The notes under the pieces are model-generated. The model made no database searches and had not been told where the DNA came from. It saw nothing but the letters and a program-made list of their open reading frames with translations. The position numbers and the translations under genes were made by a program. From Lentisphaeria bacterium (GTDB taxonomy: Bacteria > Verrucomicrobiota > Lentisphaeria > Victivallales > UBA1829), in assembly GCA_017456805.1 (NCBI GenBank), contig JAFTIQ010000004.1, positions 62,001 through 126,000 on the forward strand: 64,000 nt of DNA. The letters run 5' to 3'. Below are positions 34,557-44,117 of this stretch, piece after piece. The stretch's first letter is position 1, and the number at the start of each line of letters is the position of its first letter.

Positions 34557-35567
34557 ATGACACAAGATACTGTTACACTCGCTCATGGAGCCGGCGGAAG
34601 TCAGACCTCTGAACTGATCGACCGCGTTTTCAAGGCACATTTTGCCAATCCCGATTTTACCGGTGATGATGCCGCTGTTCTTTCCCTCACCGGAAAGAAA
34701 ATGGCATTCTCCACCGATGGATTTATCGTTTCCCCCTTTGAGTTTCCCGGCGGGAATATCGGAAAACTCAGCATTTGCGGAACCGTGAACGACCTTGCCT
34801 GTATGGGCGCAAAACCGAAATATCTTTCCTGTGCATTCGTGATCGAAGAAGGGTTCCCGATGGATAAACTGGAAGAGATCGCATCTGCAATGGAAAAGAC
34901 AGCCGCAGAAGCAGGCGTCCGGATTGTGGCGGGCGATACAAAAGTCGCCGGAAAAGGACAGGTCGATAAGATCTTTATCACAACTTCCGGCGTCGGGGAA
35001 ATTATGGAAAATGCTCATACTTCCGGAGCATTCGCAAAGCCGGGAGATGCAATCATCGTGACCGGTGATGTCGGGCGGCACGGTTGTACGATCCTGCTGG
35101 CAAGAAATGAATTCGGAATCGAAGCTTCTGATGTTGACAGCGATTGCGCTCCTCTCTGGGGGACTGTGGAAGCCATGTTCCAGACGACTTCCGATATTCA
35201 TGTGATCCGTGATGCCACCCGCGGCGGTGTGGGAACCGTCCTTTATGAAATCGCCGAACAGAGCAAAGTCGGGATCCGGCTTGATGCAAAATCTGTTCCC
35301 GTGGCGGATGGGGTCAAGGGCGTTTGCGGAATGTTGGGATTGGAACCGCTTTATCTGGCGTGTGAAGGACGTCTCGTGGTGTTCGCTCCGGCAGAAGTTG
35401 CTCCGGCTTTGGTGGAAACTCTGCGGAAATGCCCCTATTCCAAGAATGCGGCAATCATCGGTGAAGTCACTGCGGAACAGGTCGGAAAAGTCGTGATGAC
35501 AACTGAAATCGGTGCTCAGACTCTGCTGCCCCGTCCGGGCGGTGAACTGCTCCCCAGAATTTGCTGA
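34557..35567 (+). CDS. hypE: Hydrogenase maturation dehydratase HypE
   Basis: A 336-residue HypE of the PurM/ThiL ATPase fold. LAHGAGGSQTSELI opens the protein, GDDAAVL and GDTKVAGKG are nucleotide-binding segments, and it ends in PRIC with the C-terminal Cys that HypF carbamoylates and HypE dehydrates to thiocyanate. The start at 34557 has GGAG 9 bases upstream and lies just after the hypD stop; ATG 34542 is an alternative. It is the last gene of the cluster and converges on murD. Confidence 0.95.
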   Translation: MTQDTVTLAHGAGGSQTSELIDRVFKAHFANPDFTGDDAAVLSLTGKKMAFSTDGFIVSPFEFPGGNIGKLSICGTVNDLACMGAKPKYLSCAFVIEEGFPMDKLEEIASAMEKTAAEAGVRIVAGDTKVAGKGQVDKIFITTSGVGEIMENAHTSGAFAKPGDAIIVTGDVGRHGCTILLARNEFGIEASDVDSDCAPLWGTVEAMFQTTSDIHVIRDATRGGVGTVLYEIAEQSKVGIRLDAKSVPVADGVKGVCGMLGLEPLYLACEGRLVVFAPAEVAPALVETLRKCPYSKNAAIIGEVTAEQVGKVVMTTEIGAQTLLPRPGGELLPRIC

Positions 35568-35573
35568 GGAGAC

Positions 35574-36899
35574 TCACTCGCTCAGAAGGGCTTTGACCAA
35601 TTTCTGAAAATGTTCTCCCCGCGCCTTGTAACTCTTGAAGAAGTCAAAACTTGCACAGGCAGGGGAGAGCAGGACAACATCCCCTGAAACCGCATGATCA
35701 CATGCTTCCTTCACAGCTTCTTCAAAGGTCTCAAAACGGGTGCAGGGCAGAGCGGATTTTAAATCTTCTTCGATCCGGGCTCCTGCATGACCGCAAATAT
35801 AAGCATGTTTGATTTTTCCGGAATCTTCTGCAATGCACCGGAAATCCATTGCTTTATCAGAACCGCCCAGAATCAGAAGGACATTTCTCTCCCCGCCGAC
35901 TGTCCGCAGCGCAGCGTTGACAGAATGGGGATTCGTCGCTTTCGAGTCATCAATATAACGGATCCCGTTCTTTTCCGCAAAACATTCCAGCCGGTGAGAA
36001 TCAGGCGTAAAACCGGAAATCGTCTTCCGGATTTCTTCTGAAAATAAAACTTCTTCTCCGGCAACTGTCCGGAGCAAAGCAAGAGCCGCAAGCGTGTTTT
36101 CCGCATTGTGATCTCCTTTTAACGGACAGTCACTCCAGCGGTATATTTTTTTCCCCCGGAAGCAGAGATCCCCCCCGATCCGACAGAAATCTGCATCGGA
36201 AACAGCGGAAAATGTCATCGGCTTTTCCCCGGGATAACAGGTTTCCCATTGCGGAAGAAGATTGCTGTTGAGGACACAGTTCTGTTCTGTCCGGTTCAGA
36301 TTCCGGAACAGCTGAAACTTGGCTTCAGCATAGCCTCCCATAGAACCGTGCCGGTTGATATGGTCGCTTGCCAGATTCAGAATTGCTCCGGAAAACGGAG
36401 AATAGGATTCCATGCTTTCCAATTGAAAAGAGCTGGTTTCCACGACAAGAACATCCAGTTTCCGGATCCCTTTTTTCAGTTCCAGCGCGACATCGCTCAA
36501 TGCCGTGCCGATATTTCCTGCGGATTCACAGCGCAATCCGGCACTTTGGATCAAAGCAGTGGTTAATTCCGTCGTCGTAGTCTTTCCGTTTGTTCCGGTG
36601 ATGGCGACGATTTTACAAGGCAGATCAGAAGCGGCGAACTCCAATTCACCGAGGATCGGAGTTCCGGCAGCGCGGACTGCTTCCGCCATTGCTGAATGGA
36701 TCGGGATTCCCGGGCTGATCACCGCAAAATCATATTTTTTCAAGGGTACTTCCGGAGTCCAGTTTGCGATCAGATGATAATTTTCCGGGACTGCCGGTTC
36801 TTTTTCATCAAGAACTGTGACCTGGTACTGAAGGTGATTCGCGAGTCTGGCTGCCGCCTGACCGCTGATGCCGAAGCCGAGAATCAGAACCTCTTTCAT
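35574..36899 (-). CDS. murD: UDP-N-acetylmuramoylalanine-D-glutamate ligase
   Basis: A 441-residue Mur ligase. ILGFGISGQAAARL is the N-terminal UDP-binding site, ITGTNGKTTTTELT (about 100-113) the ATP P-loop, and ASDHINRHGSM the central domain motif characteristic of MurD (LDHxDRH type). It adds D-Glu to UDP-MurNAc-L-Ala in the cytosol. The ATG at 36899 overlaps the stop of the hydrolase-like gene (ATGA); the TTG at 36908 is a weaker option. It ends a minus-strand run from aspS. Confidence 0.93.
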   Translation of the reverse strand: MKEVLILGFGISGQAAARLANHLQYQVTVLDEKEPAVPENYHLIANWTPEVPLKKYDFAVISPGIPIHSAMAEAVRAAGTPILGELEFAASDLPCKIVAITGTNGKTTTTELTTALIQSAGLRCESAGNIGTALSDVALELKKGIRKLDVLVVETSSFQLESMESYSPFSGAILNLASDHINRHGSMGGYAEAKFQLFRNLNRTEQNCVLNSNLLPQWETCYPGEKPMTFSAVSDADFCRIGGDLCFRGKKIYRWSDCPLKGDHNAENTLAALALLRTVAGEEVLFSEEIRKTISGFTPDSHRLECFAEKNGIRYIDDSKATNPHSVNAALRTVGGERNVLLILGGSDKAMDFRCIAEDSGKIKHAYICGHAGARIEEDLKSALPCTRFETFEEAVKEACDHAVSGDVVLLSPACASFDFFKSYKARGEHFQKLVKALLSE

Positions 36900-37630
36900 A
36901 TTTTGCAATAATCTTTCCAGGTTTGGATGGCTGATTGTGCCAATTCTTCGGTATCATCCCCGGTAAAGTCAGATCTTCCGGAGAGCCCTTTGGCGATGCC
37001 GCCGTTATCCCGGATTTTCTGCAAAAGCAGATGGGTATTTTGATCGATCGGAAACGCAGGATCTTTTTCATCGTAAATAACAGTCACCGGACATTGCCGT
37101 TTGATGATGGAGTCAAGATTTTCAATGGGGTTCCATTCCGGAATGACGCGGTAATCATCTGTGAGAACACCGGCTTTTCTGCAGAGTTCCCGATCGGAAG
37201 GAAGTTTGGGCCAGGTCGTCAGATTGCAAAGAGGATTTTCCAGGATCAGCATAGCTGTCAGTTCCGGATTTCTGATTGCCCAGTTCAATGCCGGGAATGC
37301 ACCGCGGCTGTAAGATTCCAGGATCGGAGCTTTGGAGAAATTCAGCGTTTCAGTGAGATAATGATAGAATTTTGTCATGCGGTCCATTGCTTCGGGACCT
37401 CCGGCAAGATCAGAAATATTGATATGAGCCAAATGGACTCCATGACGGAGCATTGCGAGGTCAAGGGAGTGATCTGCATTCAGGAATCTGACCCGCCAGA
37501 TCCAAGGAGTTCCTTTGAGAGGAGAATCTGCTTTTACGATCACACATTCCACTCCATCCAGTTCAAACCGGAAGGAATCATAGCCGTGCCAAAGTTCTTT
37601 TTTTCCGGGAAAAGAAATATTCTGATTCAT
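36896..37630 (-). CDS. Alpha/beta-hydrolase-like protein
   Basis: A 244-residue protein with an alpha/beta hydrolase outline. The nucleophile-elbow-like segment is ESYSRGAFPALNWA near 110-123 (S-x-S-x-G form), followed by LILENPLCN and a VTVIYDEKDPAFPI strand-turn carrying the likely acid residue near 193-207. A catalytic His is not obvious at the end. It shares a transcript with murD and the lytic transglycosylase, which could suggest an envelope-related esterase, but the substrate is unknown. Confidence 0.65.
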   Translation of the reverse strand: MNQNISFPGKKELWHGYDSFRFELDGVECVIVKADSPLKGTPWIWRVRFLNADHSLDLAMLRHGVHLAHINISDLAGGPEAMDRMTKFYHYLTETLNFSKAPILESYSRGAFPALNWAIRNPELTAMLILENPLCNLTTWPKLPSDRELCRKAGVLTDDYRVIPEWNPIENLDSIIKRQCPVTVIYDEKDPAFPIDQNTHLLLQKIRDNGGIAKGLSGRSDFTGDDTEELAQSAIQTWKDYCKI

Positions 37631-37634
37631 AATT

Positions 37635-38237
37635 CTATTTTATCTCCCAAGTCTGTTTATACGTTTCATAACGGTCAAGAATCTCATTGACGTATGCATG
37701 AGTTGAGGCAATTGCAATTCTTGACCTGACGTCTCCGTTCGGGTCTGCCGGTTTCCACTTGTTGGCCCTTGTCAGCCCGGCATTATATTCGCATAAGGCG
37801 AGTGCATAACAATCGCGGTACTTGCTCCATCGCCGGACGGAACGGGCAAGATACCAGGAACCAATTTCGATGTTCAGTTTCGGATTGAATAATGCTCCCT
37901 TGCTGGGAACCGGTTTCCCCATGGCTCTTGCCCAATCGGTTGCCGCATTTTCCTGCATGACCTGCATCAATCCGATCTCTCCGGCTTTTCCCACGGATCT
38001 TGGATTGAATCGGCTTTCACGCCAGATAACAGCTTTGACAAGGCGGGGATCAATCTGGTTCCGGCGGGATGCTTCAAGAATGATCTTGTCATAAGCATCG
38101 TTTCCGCCGGTGTAATCAGTGAACCAGGAAATCCCTTTCCAGAACAAACCTGCCACGGCTGCGGCTGACAGAATGAGCAGCAGCATAATCAATCTGCTGT
38201 GCTGTTTCCGATTTGATTTGTTCCGGGGCCGGACCAT
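37635..38237 (-). CDS. Membrane-anchored lytic transglycosylase (SLT domain)
   Basis: A 200-residue protein with a basic N-terminus, one membrane helix (about 16-36) and an SLT domain. The catalytic Glu is in VIWRESRFNP near 68-77, followed by GLMQVM (about 88-93) and the ALCEYNAGLTRANKW segment near 147-161. It cleaves peptidoglycan in the periplasm. Length and layout fit the Slt70 C-terminal domain alone. It follows aspS by 21 bases. Confidence 0.9.
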   Translation of the reverse strand: MVRPRNKSNRKQHSRLIMLLLILSAAAVAGLFWKGISWFTDYTGGNDAYDKIILEASRRNQIDPRLVKAVIWRESRFNPRSVGKAGEIGLMQVMQENAATDWARAMGKPVPSKGALFNPKLNIEIGSWYLARSVRRWSKYRDCYALALCEYNAGLTRANKWKPADPNGDVRSRIAIASTHAYVNEILDRYETYKQTWEIK

Positions 38238-38258
38238 TCCTGGTATCCTTTCTGAGGA

Positions 38259-40130
38259 TTATTTCGCAGCATCTCCTGCGGTTGTATTGTTTGCCGCAGC
38301 TTCGATCTCGCGGATTCTGGCTGCTTCTGCATACAGTTTCTTGAAGGTTTCTTCGAACTTCAATTCCTGGGGCAGAGGAATGATGCGGAGTTCACGCAGC
38401 TGTTTCATATCGACAGTTGCAGGTGCGTTCATCATAAGGTCCTGTGCCTGCTGGTTGAAGGGGAATGCGATCACTTCACGGATGTTCGGTTCGTCGCAGA
38501 GCAGCATTGCCATACGGTCGACTCCGGGAGCGATTCCTCCGTGGGGAGGTGCACCAAGCTTGAATGCTTTGATCATGCCGCCGAATTTTTCATCAACAAC
38601 ACTCTTGTCGTAACCGGCGATTTCGAATGCCTTGTACATGATTTCGGGACGGTGGTTACGGATCGCACCGCTGGAAAGCTCGATTCCGTTACAGACAATG
38701 TCGTACTGATAAGCATTGATGGTAAGGGGATCCATAGTTTCCAGAGCTTCCATTCCGCCCTGAGGCATGGAGAACGGGTTGTGGCTGAACACGGGCTTGC
38801 CGGTTTCTTCATCCAGTTCAAACATGGGGAAGTCAACGATCCAGCACATCTTGAATTCATCATCACTGATGAGACCAAGACGTTTGCCGAGTTCTGTTCT
38901 GACCTGTCCGCCGACTTCAAGAGCAAGGTTTTCTTTGTCAGCGAGGAAGAACATCACATCGCCATCCTGGATGTTTCCGGCAGCTTTCAGAGCATCCAGC
39001 TCTTCCCGTGCCATGAATTTGACGATGGGGCTCTTTTCTTCATTGCCTGTCCAGATGATGTAAGCCATACCTTTGGCTCCGCATTCTTTGGCAAAGTCGA
39101 TCATGCTGTCATAGAAACTGCGGGGCTGTCCTGCAATTCCGGGAACCTTGATTGCTTTGACTTTTCCGCCGTTTTCAACGACAGATGCGAATGCTTTGAA
39201 TCCGCTTTTGGCGAAGATATCAGAGACATCCTGAATGAACAGGGGGTTCCGGAGATCGGGCTTGTCGGAGCCGTATTTCTGCATGGCTTCACGATAGGGG
39301 ATCCGCGGGAACGGAGCAGGATTCAGTTTCTTGCTGGAGAATTTCGGGAAGATTTCCATGAAGAGACTTTCGATCACAGCAAAGATATCATCCTGTGTCG
39401 CAAAGCTCATTTCCATATCGAGCTGATAGAATTCGCCGGGAGAACGGTCTGCGCGGGCATCTTCATCGCGGAAGCAGGGGGCAATCTGGAAATATTTGTC
39501 AAATCCGGCGATCATCAGCAGCTGTTTGAACTGCTGAGGAGCCTGGGGCAGAGCATAGAATTGACCGGGGTGGACACGGCTGGGAACCAGATAGTCGCGG
39601 GCACCTTCCGGGGAGCTGCTGGTCAGAATCGGAGTCTGAATTTCATTGAATCCGAGTCCGGTCATAAAACGGCGGATCTCAGAGATCAGTTTGGAACGCA
39701 GCATGATGTTGCTGTGAAGTTTTTCTTTCCGCAGGTCAAGGAAACGATAGGCAAGACGGGTCGCTTCCGGAGCCTGTTCTTCTTTGGCGATCTGGAACGG
39801 GATTACATCACATTCGCCCAGAATGACCATATCTTCCGCCACCAGTTCGATTTCTCCGGTAGCAAGTTTCGGGTTGACGGTTTCTGCCGCTCTGGTAACA
39901 ACTGTACCGGTGAAGCAGACAACGGTTTCCACGCGCCATTTATCCAGTTCCTGATAGAAGGATTTGTTGGGGTCAATGACAACCTGGGTCTTGCCGTAAT
40001 GGTCCCGAAGGTCGATGAAAATAACTCCGCCATGGTCGCGGACACTGTGGATCCATCCGGAAATCCGGACTGTTTTTCCGGCATCAGCTTTGGTAAGCTC
40101 GCCGCATGTGTGGGTTCTGAACTCGTGCAT
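38259..40130 (-). CDS. aspS: Aspartyl-tRNA synthetase
   Basis: A 623-residue class IIb synthetase of bacterial type. N-terminal OB anticodon-binding domain (about 1-105 with [24 protein letters not shown]), motif 2 in [22 protein letters not shown], the large GAD insertion (about 290-420), and motif 3 with [14 protein letters not shown]. The C-terminus is a short charged tail. Discriminating versus non-discriminating type cannot be decided here. Confidence 0.96.
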   Translation of the reverse strand: MHEFRTHTCGELTKADAGKTVRISGWIHSVRDHGGVIFIDLRDHYGKTQVVIDPNKSFYQELDKWRVETVVCFTGTVVTRAAETVNPKLATGEIELVAEDMVILGECDVIPFQIAKEEQAPEATRLAYRFLDLRKEKLHSNIMLRSKLISEIRRFMTGLGFNEIQTPILTSSSPEGARDYLVPSRVHPGQFYALPQAPQQFKQLLMIAGFDKYFQIAPCFRDEDARADRSPGEFYQLDMEMSFATQDDIFAVIESLFMEIFPKFSSKKLNPAPFPRIPYREAMQKYGSDKPDLRNPLFIQDVSDIFAKSGFKAFASVVENGGKVKAIKVPGIAGQPRSFYDSMIDFAKECGAKGMAYIIWTGNEEKSPIVKFMAREELDALKAAGNIQDGDVMFFLADKENLALEVGGQVRTELGKRLGLISDDEFKMCWIVDFPMFELDEETGKPVFSHNPFSMPQGGMEALETMDPLTINAYQYDIVCNGIELSSGAIRNHRPEIMYKAFEIAGYDKSVVDEKFGGMIKAFKLGAPPHGGIAPGVDRMAMLLCDEPNIREVIAFPFNQQAQDLMMNAPATVDMKQLRELRIIPLPQELKFEETFKKLYAEAARIREIEAAANNTTAGDAAK

Positions 40131-40183
40131 TTTTGAATTCCGTTTCTATGTTGTTAAAGTGTTATACATTTCAGAATCAGAGT

Positions 40184-40211
40184 AATATAGCACGTTTTCT
40201 CGTGATTTCAA
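40184..40211 (-). promoter_or_regulatory. Promoter of aspS
   Basis: Minus strand TTGAAA (40211-40206), 16 bases, TATATT (40189-40184) preceded by GTGC. Leader about 50 bases. Confidence 0.7.
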
Positions 40212-40315
40212 AAGAAATATACGTTTTACAAGGGCGTTATTGCATTTTTTTTCAAATTATTTTCAGAGAATGACGCCGATGTGGAGGTTTATCGCAAAAA
40301 AAATCTCTTCTCTGC

Positions 40316-40344
40316 TTGATTTCTCATCGGTTTTGTTGTACTTT
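40316..40344 (+). promoter_or_regulatory. Promoter of the AGE-family epimerase gene
   Basis: TTGATT at 40316-40321, 17 bases, TACTTT at 40339-40344. The in-frame upstream ATG at 40270 lies before this promoter, supporting the start at 40378. Confidence 0.65.
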
Positions 40345-40377
40345 ACCATATCCAAACAACATACCAAGGAGTTTCTC

Positions 40378-41562
40378 ATGGATTGGCAAAAGTATATTGA
40401 CAAGTACGAAAACGAACTGAAAAACAAAGTCATCCCTTTCTGGATGGATCACTGTGTCGATAAAGAATTCGGCGGTTATTTCACAAGTCTTGACCGGGAT
40501 GGTTCTGTTTATGATACCACAAAATATATGTGGATGCAGTGGCGCATTGTTTACATGTTCGCTGAAATCTATCTTGCCGGAGATAAAAATCCGGAATATG
40601 TGAAAATCGCTGAAGAAGGTTTCGATTTCCTTTACAAGCACGGCAGAGACGAAAACGGAATGTATTATTTTGCCATCAACCGGGAAGGTGTGCCCGCAAT
40701 GGCTCCGTACAGCCTCTTTTCCGATTGCTTCGCTGCAATGGGCGGTGCAAAACTTTACAAGATCACCGGGAAACAGATTCATGCTGATGCTGCCGTTGAA
40801 GCGATGAACAACTATCTCAAACGCGCAAAATCCGGCAACAGTGCCCTTCAGTGGAATAAATCCATGGAAGGAAAAACAGCTTATCTTTCTCTCGGTCATT
40901 ACATGATGATGGCAAATCTCGGTTTGATCATGAATGAATGTCTGGGCGGAAATCAGTTTGACGAAGCGATGGACACTGCTGTGGATATGGTGCTCAACAA
41001 GTTCTATTCCCCGGAATTCGGCCTTGTGTTTGAAAATATGCCTGTCAACAGCGATAAGCCCGATCTGGAAAGCAGTATCGGACGCCAGATGAACCCCGGA
41101 CACGTTCTGGAAGCAATGTGGTTCCTGCTCAATTATCTGGAAAATGTTCCCGGTTCAGAAGAAAAAATCAAAGGCATTTTGAAGATCATTTCCAATACCC
41201 TTGAATTCGGCTGGGATAAAGAATTCGGCGGAATTTATTACTTCATGGATGCCCTCGGGAAACCCCATCTGGAACTTCAGCACAATATGAAACTCTGGTG
41301 GGTGCATAACGAAGCAACGCTCGCATGTCTTTATGCTTACAGCGTTTCCAAAGATCAGAAATTCCTTGACTGGTTTGAAAAAGTCGATTCCTGGATGTGG
41401 GCTCACTTCCCCGATCCGGAATATGGCGAATGGTATGCTTATTGCGATCGTCAGGGGAATGTTACCCACTCCCTCAAAGGCGGAAAATGGAAAACCTTCT
41501 TCCATGTCCCCCGTTGTCTGCTCTTCGCGGTTGAGCGCATGAAAAAGATCCAGAAAGGATAA
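40378..41562 (+). CDS. AGE family sugar 2-epimerase
   Basis: A 394-residue (alpha/alpha)6-barrel protein of the N-acylglucosamine / cellobiose / mannose epimerase family. Family strings include FWMDHCVDKEFGGYFTSLDRDG at about 19-40, KYMWMQWRIVYMF, the GRQMNPGHVLEAMWFL catalytic-His region near 233-248, and KLWWVHNEATLACLYAY near 303-319, with the paired His residues expected in the active site. It interconverts epimers at C2, but sequence alone does not choose between GlcNAc, mannose and oligosaccharides. AAGGA 7 bases before the ATG. Confidence 0.87.
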   Translation: MDWQKYIDKYENELKNKVIPFWMDHCVDKEFGGYFTSLDRDGSVYDTTKYMWMQWRIVYMFAEIYLAGDKNPEYVKIAEEGFDFLYKHGRDENGMYYFAINREGVPAMAPYSLFSDCFAAMGGAKLYKITGKQIHADAAVEAMNNYLKRAKSGNSALQWNKSMEGKTAYLSLGHYMMMANLGLIMNECLGGNQFDEAMDTAVDMVLNKFYSPEFGLVFENMPVNSDKPDLESSIGRQMNPGHVLEAMWFLLNYLENVPGSEEKIKGILKIISNTLEFGWDKEFGGIYYFMDALGKPHLELQHNMKLWWVHNEATLACLYAYSVSKDQKFLDWFEKVDSWMWAHFPDPEYGEWYAYCDRQGNVTHSLKGGKWKTFFHVPRCLLFAVERMKKIQKG

Positions 41563-41565
41563 TCA

Positions 41566-41823
41566 TTGGGTTCTTTTATCCATAAATTTTATTTGCTGGG
41601 AGCAGTTTGCTGCTGCTCCCTGCTTTGTTCCTGTGCTTCCCGTCTGACATATCACAGCTTCGGGCGGGAAGTGTTCTGCTGGAAAACAGAAGTTCTGCGG
41701 AAGGAGACTCGTCTTATCCGCGAAAACGGAATGGAAGGACTCCGCATGGTGTTCTGTGTCCTTCCAGCCGTTTTTGATGCGGCGACGTTTCCGTTCCTGA
41801 TTTTGATTCAGCTTTATAAATAG
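41566..41823 (+). CDS. Small YceK-like lipoprotein with TTG start
   Basis: An 85-residue lipoprotein; the signal peptide ends LCSC with lipidated C23. The end, LPAVFDAATFPFLILIQLY, resembles the YceK/YidQ (DUF1375) pattern in which a PxxxxADTxxxPY-type helix closes the protein. The TTG start at 41566 is supported by AGAAAGGA 6 bases upstream, inside the 3' end of the epimerase gene. Function unknown. Confidence 0.65.
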   Translation: MGSFIHKFYLLGAVCCCSLLCSCASRLTYHSFGREVFCWKTEVLRKETRLIRENGMEGLRMVFCVLPAVFDAATFPFLILIQLYK

Positions 41824-41830
41824 TCTTTCT

Positions 41831-42883
41831 TTACCAGATACGGATCGGCAGCCCCAAAACTTTGGAGATTTCGTTCCGTGTGGGATGATCCGGGTGGGTT
41901 CCATTCAGTTTGTTTTTGGTAAATCCGATTGCATAGCCTGTTTCTTTATCCGCGAAACCTTCTGCACCGCAGGCACCTCCGTGACCGAACATTCTTCCGT
42001 AATTTCCTTTCGGACCGCAAAGAGCAAAACCGAGTCCGAATTTATCCCACTGATCATAATCATTGTCTTCCGGGGCACGGCAGATCACGGTTGCTTCTTC
42101 GATTGTTTTTTCGCTGACCAGACGGATTCCATCCATTCCGTTTCCGATCATTGATGCGTACATTTTTGCCAGAGATTCTGCGTTGATACAGCCGTTGCTG
42201 GAAGGGTTCAATCCGTTCAGAACACAGAACTCATTGTGGCTCATCCGGACATCATCCATCATATTGGCGGAGCCGTCAATGAATGCAACATCGTTATCGA
42301 ACTGCTTCTGATCGATTCCGAAGAACATGCCGTTCAGATTCAAGGGATCAATAATTTCCTCCTGAAGAATCTGACGGAACGGTCTGCCGTCAGCAAGCTC
42401 TGCAATTCTTCCGGTCAGTACTCCGTAAGTATATGCATGATAGTGATGCATTCCGCCGATTTTATCCTGGGGGGCACTCTGTTCCAGAATACGGCAGATG
42501 GTTTCCCAATGATACCGGTCTGCCAGAGGAATGTCCGGTGTGGTATAAAGTCCGGCGCGATGAGATAACACATCCCGGATCGTCGTGGATTCTTTTCCAT
42601 TGACTTCGTAGCCTTCCCAGATTTCTGAAACGGGATCATCGAAGCTGATTTTTCCCTGATCTTTCAGGATCATCATCATTGTTGTGCAAATGCCTTTGCC
42701 GACGGAAAACACAGGGAAAAGTGTTTCAGGCGTGATCTTTTTTTTCTGATCCGCAGCGGTATAGCCTGAAACCAGATTGCAGACAGGTTCCCCATAACGG
42801 TAAACACTTAACTGACAACCACATTCTTCTCCGGATTCCACTGATTTGTCGAGTACATCTTGAAGTTTCTTTACGAGATCCAT
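41831..42883 (-). CDS. Serine hydrolase of the class C beta-lactamase/esterase family
   Basis: A 350-residue protein with the penicillin-recognition fold: the SxxK motif is SVGK near residues 61-64 (FSVGKGICTTMMM), the YxN-equivalent is in HYHAYTYGVLTG near 147-158, and a HGGACGAEG segment near 300 corresponds to the third motif. It has no signal peptide, so it is more likely a cytosolic esterase or peptidase (EstB-like) than a beta-lactamase. It is the last gene of the run that starts with the CDF exporter. Confidence 0.85.
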   Translation of the reverse strand: MDLVKKLQDVLDKSVESGEECGCQLSVYRYGEPVCNLVSGYTAADQKKKITPETLFPVFSVGKGICTTMMMILKDQGKISFDDPVSEIWEGYEVNGKESTTIRDVLSHRAGLYTTPDIPLADRYHWETICRILEQSAPQDKIGGMHHYHAYTYGVLTGRIAELADGRPFRQILQEEIIDPLNLNGMFFGIDQKQFDNDVAFIDGSANMMDDVRMSHNEFCVLNGLNPSSNGCINAESLAKMYASMIGNGMDGIRLVSEKTIEEATVICRAPEDNDYDQWDKFGLGFALCGPKGNYGRMFGHGGACGAEGFADKETGYAIGFTKNKLNGTHPDHPTRNEISKVLGLPIRIW

Positions 42884-42905
42884 AGGACTCTCTCCTTTAT
42901 TTTTA

Positions 42906-44105
42906 TCAAATTGTTATGATCGGTAAATTTCCCAGCTTTCCAGCCAGTTTTTCTGTATCGGAAAGCAGCTGCGGCATCCATTTTGTCCCGGCTTTGGCAA
43001 GAGGAATGTAAACACCGTCTTTCCGGACGCAGGAAAGCTGCAAGGTTTCATCATTCCGGATCGTCAGACTCAAAGCAATCAAATCCGAGCTGTTCAGAAC
43101 ATCCTGCCGTTTCAGTTTTGCCGGAATGGATCTGCTGCTGAAAAAACGGAACCAGTAAATCTTATTTTCTTTCCAGTCAAAGACAACGCCCCGGGGGAAA
43201 ATGGTGGTCCAGATCAGCACAATGATCCCCAGTGCCGCCAGGAGAAAATGCGGCAGCAGAGTGAGACCAAGAAATATGGAAAGCAGCATAAAAAAGAGCT
43301 GTACCAGCAGAACCATGATTGAATGTGCCGGAGGAAACAAACCATAGCGGTCTTCTTTTTCGAGACAGCCGCCGGAGATTTTTCCAATGCCGATCTTACA
43401 TTCCCCGCAAATTGAAAAAATCAGTTTTTCCGATTCCTCCTGAGAGATCCCGGCAAGATATGTTTTCAACTGTTCCGGAATATTGATTTTTTTCAAGCCG
43501 GAGAAGAATGCATAAAGGAAAAAAGGAATTCCGATAAGAATCAGGAAGATCCCGCTGAGTTCCATCAATGCATTGGTTGACCAGAGCAGAAAAATGATTC
43601 CGATCAACCACAGCAGCCCGCCGATCAGAAGACGTCTGAGCATTACATGTTTTCTTGCATAGATCATCCAGTAGTCCAGCCGGTTCAAATCCTGATAGAA
43701 TTCCGGATGATTGCATCCGTTTTCCTTCATCAGAGCGATGAGTTCCTCCTGTTTTTTTCTGGAATACAGCCCCAGTTTCAAAAGTTTTCTTCTGCCGTTT
43801 TTCAGGAAGAGCAGGGGGACTCCCGTGGCATCCGGGGTCTGAGCCGGGGTGATGATCTTCAGCGCAATGATATCGGAATAGTCATATCGGGCAGGGAGAA
43901 GGCAAAAGGAGAAAAAGGTGATCCCTTGTTCGTCTGCCTTTGCAAAATTGATCAGCGCGCAGATCACAAGAACGGTCAGGATGGAAAAGAAGATCACGAC
44001 TTCCGGTGTTCTCCGGAAATAATATACAGATCCTGCGATAGCAAGAACGATTGCCCCGAGGATCAGCGGAGTGGCAATAGAGCCCATAAAAAATTTATTT
44101 TTCAT
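42906..44105 (-). CDS. Membrane protein of unknown function
   Basis: A 399-residue protein with about six hydrophobic segments arranged in three close pairs (about 10-55, 155-205 and 255-300), each pair followed by a soluble stretch. The pairs followed by similar beta-rich segments suggest PH-like (bPH) membrane-anchored domains, but this is only a composition-based guess. There are Cys residues in SICGECKIG near 230. Between the CDF exporter (12 bases) and the serine hydrolase (22 bases) on the same strand. Confidence 0.65.
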   Translation of the reverse strand: MKNKFFMGSIATPLILGAIVLAIAGSVYYFRRTPEVVIFFSILTVLVICALINFAKADEQGITFFSFCLLPARYDYSDIIALKIITPAQTPDATGVPLLFLKNGRRKLLKLGLYSRKKQEELIALMKENGCNHPEFYQDLNRLDYWMIYARKHVMLRRLLIGGLLWLIGIIFLLWSTNALMELSGIFLILIGIPFFLYAFFSGLKKINIPEQLKTYLAGISQEESEKLIFSICGECKIGIGKISGGCLEKEDRYGLFPPAHSIMVLLVQLFFMLLSIFLGLTLLPHFLLAALGIIVLIWTTIFPRGVVFDWKENKIYWFRFFSSRSIPAKLKRQDVLNSSDLIALSLTIRNDETLQLSCVRKDGVYIPLAKAGTKWMPQLLSDTEKLAGKLGNLPIITI

Positions 44106-44117
44106 AGAAGTCCCTTA

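Noticed and set aside
38541..40136. A 531-residue open frame on the plus strand
   Set aside because: It is antisense to aspS, and its translation has no recognisable family. Long shadows are common here because of the codon bias.
41831..42883. Antibiotic-resistance beta-lactamase
   Set aside because: The SVGK motif belongs to the broad serine hydrolase family, but there is no signal peptide and the context is not resistance-related.
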